A stretch of 7,222 nt of DNA, taken from contig CADCIU010000082.1 in NCBI GenBank assembly GCA_902801585.1, forward strand, positions 1 through 7,222, written 5' to 3'. Origin of the DNA: an uncultured Lachnospiraceae bacterium (GTDB lineage Bacteria > Bacillota_A > Clostridia > Lachnospirales > Lachnospiraceae). The first letter of the stretch is position 1; every line of letters begins with the position of its first letter. The notes below the pieces were generated by a model that was given only the letters and a program-made list of their open reading frames with translations, was not told where the DNA came from and did no database searches. Positions 5,215 to 7,222 of the stretch are shown here, piece after piece. A program made the translations under genes and the position numbers.

Positions 5215-5853
5215 ATGAAAGATTTTAAAGCTGAATTCAGAAAGATCGGTATTGTTCCCGTAGTGGTATTGGATGACGCGAAGGATGCTGCCCCTCTGGC
5301 GAAAGCGCTGGTGGAAGGCGGACTTCCCTGCGCAGAGGTCACATTCCGCACTGCCGCGGCAGCAGACGTTATCAAGAATATGGTCCAGGAATTCCCCGAG
5401 ATCCTGGTCGGCGCAGGCACAGTCCTGACGACCGAGCAGGTCGACCGCGCGGTAGAGTGCGGCGCCAAGTTCATCGTAAGCCCCGGCCTCAACCCTGAAG
5501 TCGTGAAGTACTGCCTGGACAAGGGCATCCCGGTTACGCCCGGCACGCAGACTCCCAGCGAGATGGAGCAGGCTATGGCCCTGGGCCTTGACTTCGTCAA
5601 GTTCTTCCCTGCAGAGCCCGCAGGCGGCCTCAAGATGATCAAGGCTGTCGCAGCTCCTTATGTGAACCTGAGCTTCATGCCCACCGGCGGCATCAATGCC
5701 AACAATGTTAAAGAGTATCTTGCTTATGACAGGATCGTGGCCTGTGGCGGAAGCTGGATGGTCCCGAAGAACCTGGTGAACGAGGGCAAGTTTGATGAGA
5801 TCAAGGCCCTGGTCGCTGAGGCAGCTGCAATCGTCAAGGAGATCAGCGGCTGA
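5215..5853 (+). CDS. eda: 2-keto-3-deoxy-6-phosphogluconate (KDPG) aldolase
   Basis: A 212-residue cytoplasmic class I aldolase that cleaves KDPG to pyruvate and glyceraldehyde-3-phosphate. All catalytic parts are visible: E41 and R45 in EVTFRT, phosphate/substrate loop GAGTV (66-70), the Schiff-base lysine K129 in DFVKFFPAE, TGGI (157-160), and CGGSWMVP (177-184). The GGSWMVP ending matches KDPG aldolase (Eda) rather than the 2-keto-3-deoxy-6-phosphogalactonate enzyme, which supports a gluco-configured substrate. Of two in-frame starts, ATG 5203 directly abuts the AAGGAG ribosome binding site (5197-5202), too close to be used, so 5215 (spacer 12, slightly long) is preferred and matches the usual N terminus. 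It lies 75 bases before the kinase, same strand. Codons are strongly biased to C or G at third positions, as for a highly expressed gene. Confidence 0.94.
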   Translation: MKDFKAEFRKIGIVPVVVLDDAKDAAPLAKALVEGGLPCAEVTFRTAAAADVIKNMVQEFPEILVGAGTVLTTEQVDRAVECGAKFIVSPGLNPEVVKYCLDKGIPVTPGTQTPSEMEQAMALGLDFVKFFPAEPAGGLKMIKAVAAPYVNLSFMPTGGINANNVKEYLAYDRIVACGGSWMVPKNLVNEGKFDEIKALVAEAAAIVKEISG

Positions 5854-5928
5854 TCGTTCCGCTGCGTGACGGATGATCTTAATGATCACGGTCCGGTATG
5901 TGCGCTATTTTGCAAAGGAGAAAACGGT

Positions 5929-7026
5929 ATGAGATTTGAACTGAAACCCGAAGGAACATACAAATATGATGCGGTCAGCCTTGGCGAAGTCATGCTCCGC
6001 CTTGATCCCGGCGAGGGACGCATCCGCACGGCGCGCTCTTTCCGCGCATGGGAAGGCGGCGGCGAGTACAACGTGATCCGCGGCCTGCACAAGTGCTTCG
6101 GCATGAACACCGCTGTCATCACCGCTTTCGCTGACAACGAGGTCGGCAAGCTCATGAAGGACTTCATCGAGCAGGGCGGCGTAGGCACGGACCTGATCTA
6201 CTGGAAAAAGACTGACGGCATCGGCCGCATCTGCAGGAACGGCCTCAACTTCACCGAGAGAGGCTTCGGTATCCGCGGCGCGATGGGCTGCTCCGACAGA
6301 GCGAATACCGCCATCTCCCAGGCGACGCCTGAGGACTTCGATTTCGAGTACATCTTCGGAACCCTCGGCGTGCGCTGGCTGCACACCGGCGGCATCTACG
6401 CGGCTCTCTCCGAGCAGGCGTGCGAGACCGTTATCGCGGCATGCAAGACAGCGAAGAAGTATGGCACTTTCGTATCCTACGACCTGAACTACCGTCCCTC
6501 CATGTGGAGCGCGATCGGCGGCCTGGCCAAGGCACAGGAAGTGAACAAGGAAGTCGCCAAGTACGTCGACGTCATGATCGGCAACGAGGAAGACTTCACT
6601 GCATGCCTCGGCTTTGCGATCGAGGGCAACGACGAGAACCTCAAGGAACTCAACATCGAAGGCTACAAGAAGATGATCGGCGAGGCGGCCAAGACCTATC
6701 CCAACTTCAAGGCGGTCGCGACCACCCTCCGTACCGTCAAGACGGCTACGGTCAACGACTGGAAGGCCCTGTGCTGGGCAGGCGGCGAGATCTACATGTC
6801 CAAGGAGTACAACGGACTGGAAATCATGGACCGCGTAGGCGGCGGCGACTCCTTCGCGTCCGGTCTCGTATACGGCCTGATGACAACAGGCGATCCCGAG
6901 CAGGCAGTCAACTACGGCGCGGCACACGGCGCGCTGGCGATGACGACGCCCGGCGATACCTCCATGGCGACGAAGGATGAAGTCGAAGCCATCATGGGCG
7001 GCGCAGGCGCGAGAGTAAAGAGATAA
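5929..7026 (+). CDS. kdgK: 2-keto-3-deoxygluconate (KDG) kinase, PfkB family
   Basis: A 365-residue cytoplasmic sugar kinase that uses ATP to phosphorylate KDG to KDPG, the substrate of the adjacent aldolase. PfkB features: N-terminal substrate motif GGGEYNVIRGL (43-53), the SYDLNYRPSMW block (183-193) typical of KDG kinases, NEEDF (219-223), and the C-terminal signature DRVGGGDSFASGLVYGL (301-317) with catalytic base D307. The anion-hole motif reads GGGD in place of the commoner GAGD. It is somewhat longer than the usual 310-340 residues. The start at 5929 has AAAGGAG at 5914-5920, 8 bases upstream. The longer in-frame start at 5866 has no ribosome binding site and adds residues unlike the family. 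Third positions are almost all C or G, which also leaves a long meaningless open frame on the other strand. It is the last gene of the pathway block, ending 37 bases before the IS3-like end. Confidence 0.93.
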   Translation: MRFELKPEGTYKYDAVSLGEVMLRLDPGEGRIRTARSFRAWEGGGEYNVIRGLHKCFGMNTAVITAFADNEVGKLMKDFIEQGGVGTDLIYWKKTDGIGRICRNGLNFTERGFGIRGAMGCSDRANTAISQATPEDFDFEYIFGTLGVRWLHTGGIYAALSEQACETVIAACKTAKKYGTFVSYDLNYRPSMWSAIGGLAKAQEVNKEVAKYVDVMIGNEEDFTACLGFAIEGNDENLKELNIEGYKKMIGEAAKTYPNFKAVATTLRTVKTATVNDWKALCWAGGEIYMSKEYNGLEIMDRVGGGDSFASGLVYGLMTTGDPEQAVNYGAAHGALAMTTPGDTSMATKDEVEAIMGGAGARVKR

Positions 7027-7107
7027 GATTTATAAGATTCTGTGACAGGGGTGTCGCACTAAGTGAACTGCTCCCCGTCAAGTAGACAATAAAAAAAACA
7101 AAATTTC

Positions 7108-7137
7108 CTGCCATCAGATTGGATGATCTGGTGGCAG
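7108..7137. terminator. Bidirectional terminator hairpin inside the IS3-like end
   Basis: CTGCCATCAGAT (7108-7119) and ATCTGGTGGCAG (7126-7137) form a 12-bp stem with one wobble pair and a 6-nt loop. On the plus strand TTTTT follows; on the minus strand a T-rich tract follows, from AAAAAAAACAAAATTT at 7091-7106. It can therefore stop the transposase message on one strand and read-through from the kinase on the other. Confidence 0.75.
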
Positions 7138-7140
7138 TTT

Positions 7141-7221
7141 TTATGCTGCCGCCAGATATTGCTCATGCTTCTCGAATGGTGTTAAAACTCCCAATTTTCG
7201 CTGTAACCGTCTGGTGTTGTA
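7141..7221 (-). CDS. IS3-family transposase (OrfB), C-terminal fragment
   Basis: The last 26 codons and TAA stop of a minus-strand gene. The peptide begins YNTRRLQRKL, continues GVLTPFEKHEQYLAAA and ends. The pattern YN-x-R-x-Q-x-x-L-x-x-x-TP-x-E is the conserved C-terminal end of the rve (DDE) integrase domain of IS3-family OrfB proteins. The catalytic residues lie outside the window. Whether the element is intact cannot be seen. Confidence 0.8.
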   Translation of the reverse strand, partial: YNTRRLQRKLGVLTPFEKHEQYLAAA

Positions 7222-7222
7222 G

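Larger units (their letters stand above)
7064..7222 (-). mobile_element. IS3-family (IS150-like) element, right end, cut by window edge
   Basis: From 7064 the plus strand reads TGAACTGCTCCCCGTCAAGT, which resembles the terminal inverted repeats of IS150-group elements (5'-TG ends, a CCCC block, then a GTxGACA-type stretch). It is followed inward by a terminator-like hairpin and the 3' end of a minus-strand transposase. IS3-family elements transpose via a copy-out circle and usually make 3-4-bp target duplications; AAG (7061-7063) would be the visible copy if 3 bp. The other end is outside the window, so the boundary is inferred. Confidence 0.65.

Noticed and set aside
5844..5888. Small hairpins between the aldolase and kinase genes (CAGCGG/CCGCTG and TGATC/GATCA)
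   Set aside because: The stems are 5-6 bp with no T-tract, and expected by chance at this frequency. The two genes read on as one unit.
5866..5928. Longer start for the KDG kinase
   Set aside because: It has no ribosome binding site, and the extra residues do not resemble the family. AAAGGAG sits 8 bases before ATG 5929.
5905..6927. 340-residue open frame on the minus strand
   Set aside because: It is antisense to kdgK and stays open because third codon positions there are mostly C or G. It has no family motif.

Overview
The window is a compact sugar-acid catabolic locus from what looks like an anaerobic gut-type member of the Clostridia (Lachnospiraceae-like). This placement is inferred from strong AAGGAGG-type ribosome binding sites, AT-rich intergenic DNA between GC-richer genes, and protein sequences that recall Clostridial homologues. 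No rRNA or other phylogenetic marker is present, so it is tentative.

Layout. The left edge (1-28, minus strand) holds the first codons of an IS110-family transposase. It is followed by about 290 bases of non-coding DNA that resembles the RNA-encoding end of such elements. From about 320 to 565 lies the control region of a GntR/FCD-type repressor gene (566-1306), with a perfect 15-bp palindrome, an inverted repeat over a promoter and a leader hairpin. A rho-independent terminator (1339-1370) closes that gene. A second control region (1396-1587) has a consensus-like promoter bracketed by two further copies of the same palindromic motif and a structured leader. It drives gntP (1588-2949, gluconate/H+ symporter family) and an IlvD/Edd-family sugar-acid dehydratase (2993-4750). 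Next come an IclR-type gene cut down to its helix-turn-helix (4781-5014), a 65-nt hairpin element, a KDPG aldolase (5215-5853) and a PfkB-family 2-keto-3-deoxygluconate kinase (5929-7026). The right edge is the 3' end of an IS3-family (IS150-like) element on the minus strand, including its inverted-repeat end, an internal bidirectional terminator hairpin and the last 26 codons of the transposase.

How the genes fit together. A GntP permease, a dehydratase acting on the unphosphorylated acid, a KDG kinase and a KDPG aldolase form a complete semi-phosphorylative Entner-Doudoroff route: hexonate (most simply D-gluconate) is imported, dehydrated to 2-keto-3-deoxygluconate (KDG), phosphorylated to KDPG and split to pyruvate and glyceraldehyde-3-phosphate. 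No gluconokinase or 6-phosphogluconate dehydratase is seen. This is the modified pathway known from Clostridia such as Clostridium aceticum. The GntR protein is the likely repressor, acting through the shared motif ACATCAGAYG.

The most interesting points are the IS110 non-coding end, where a 10-nt and an 8-nt motif match the presumed element/flank junction as bridge-RNA guides might; the unreported-looking operator set; the HTH-only IclR gene next to a large hairpin; and a dehydratase that lacks the usual first cluster cysteine. I did not find a clearly novel defence or mobile system.
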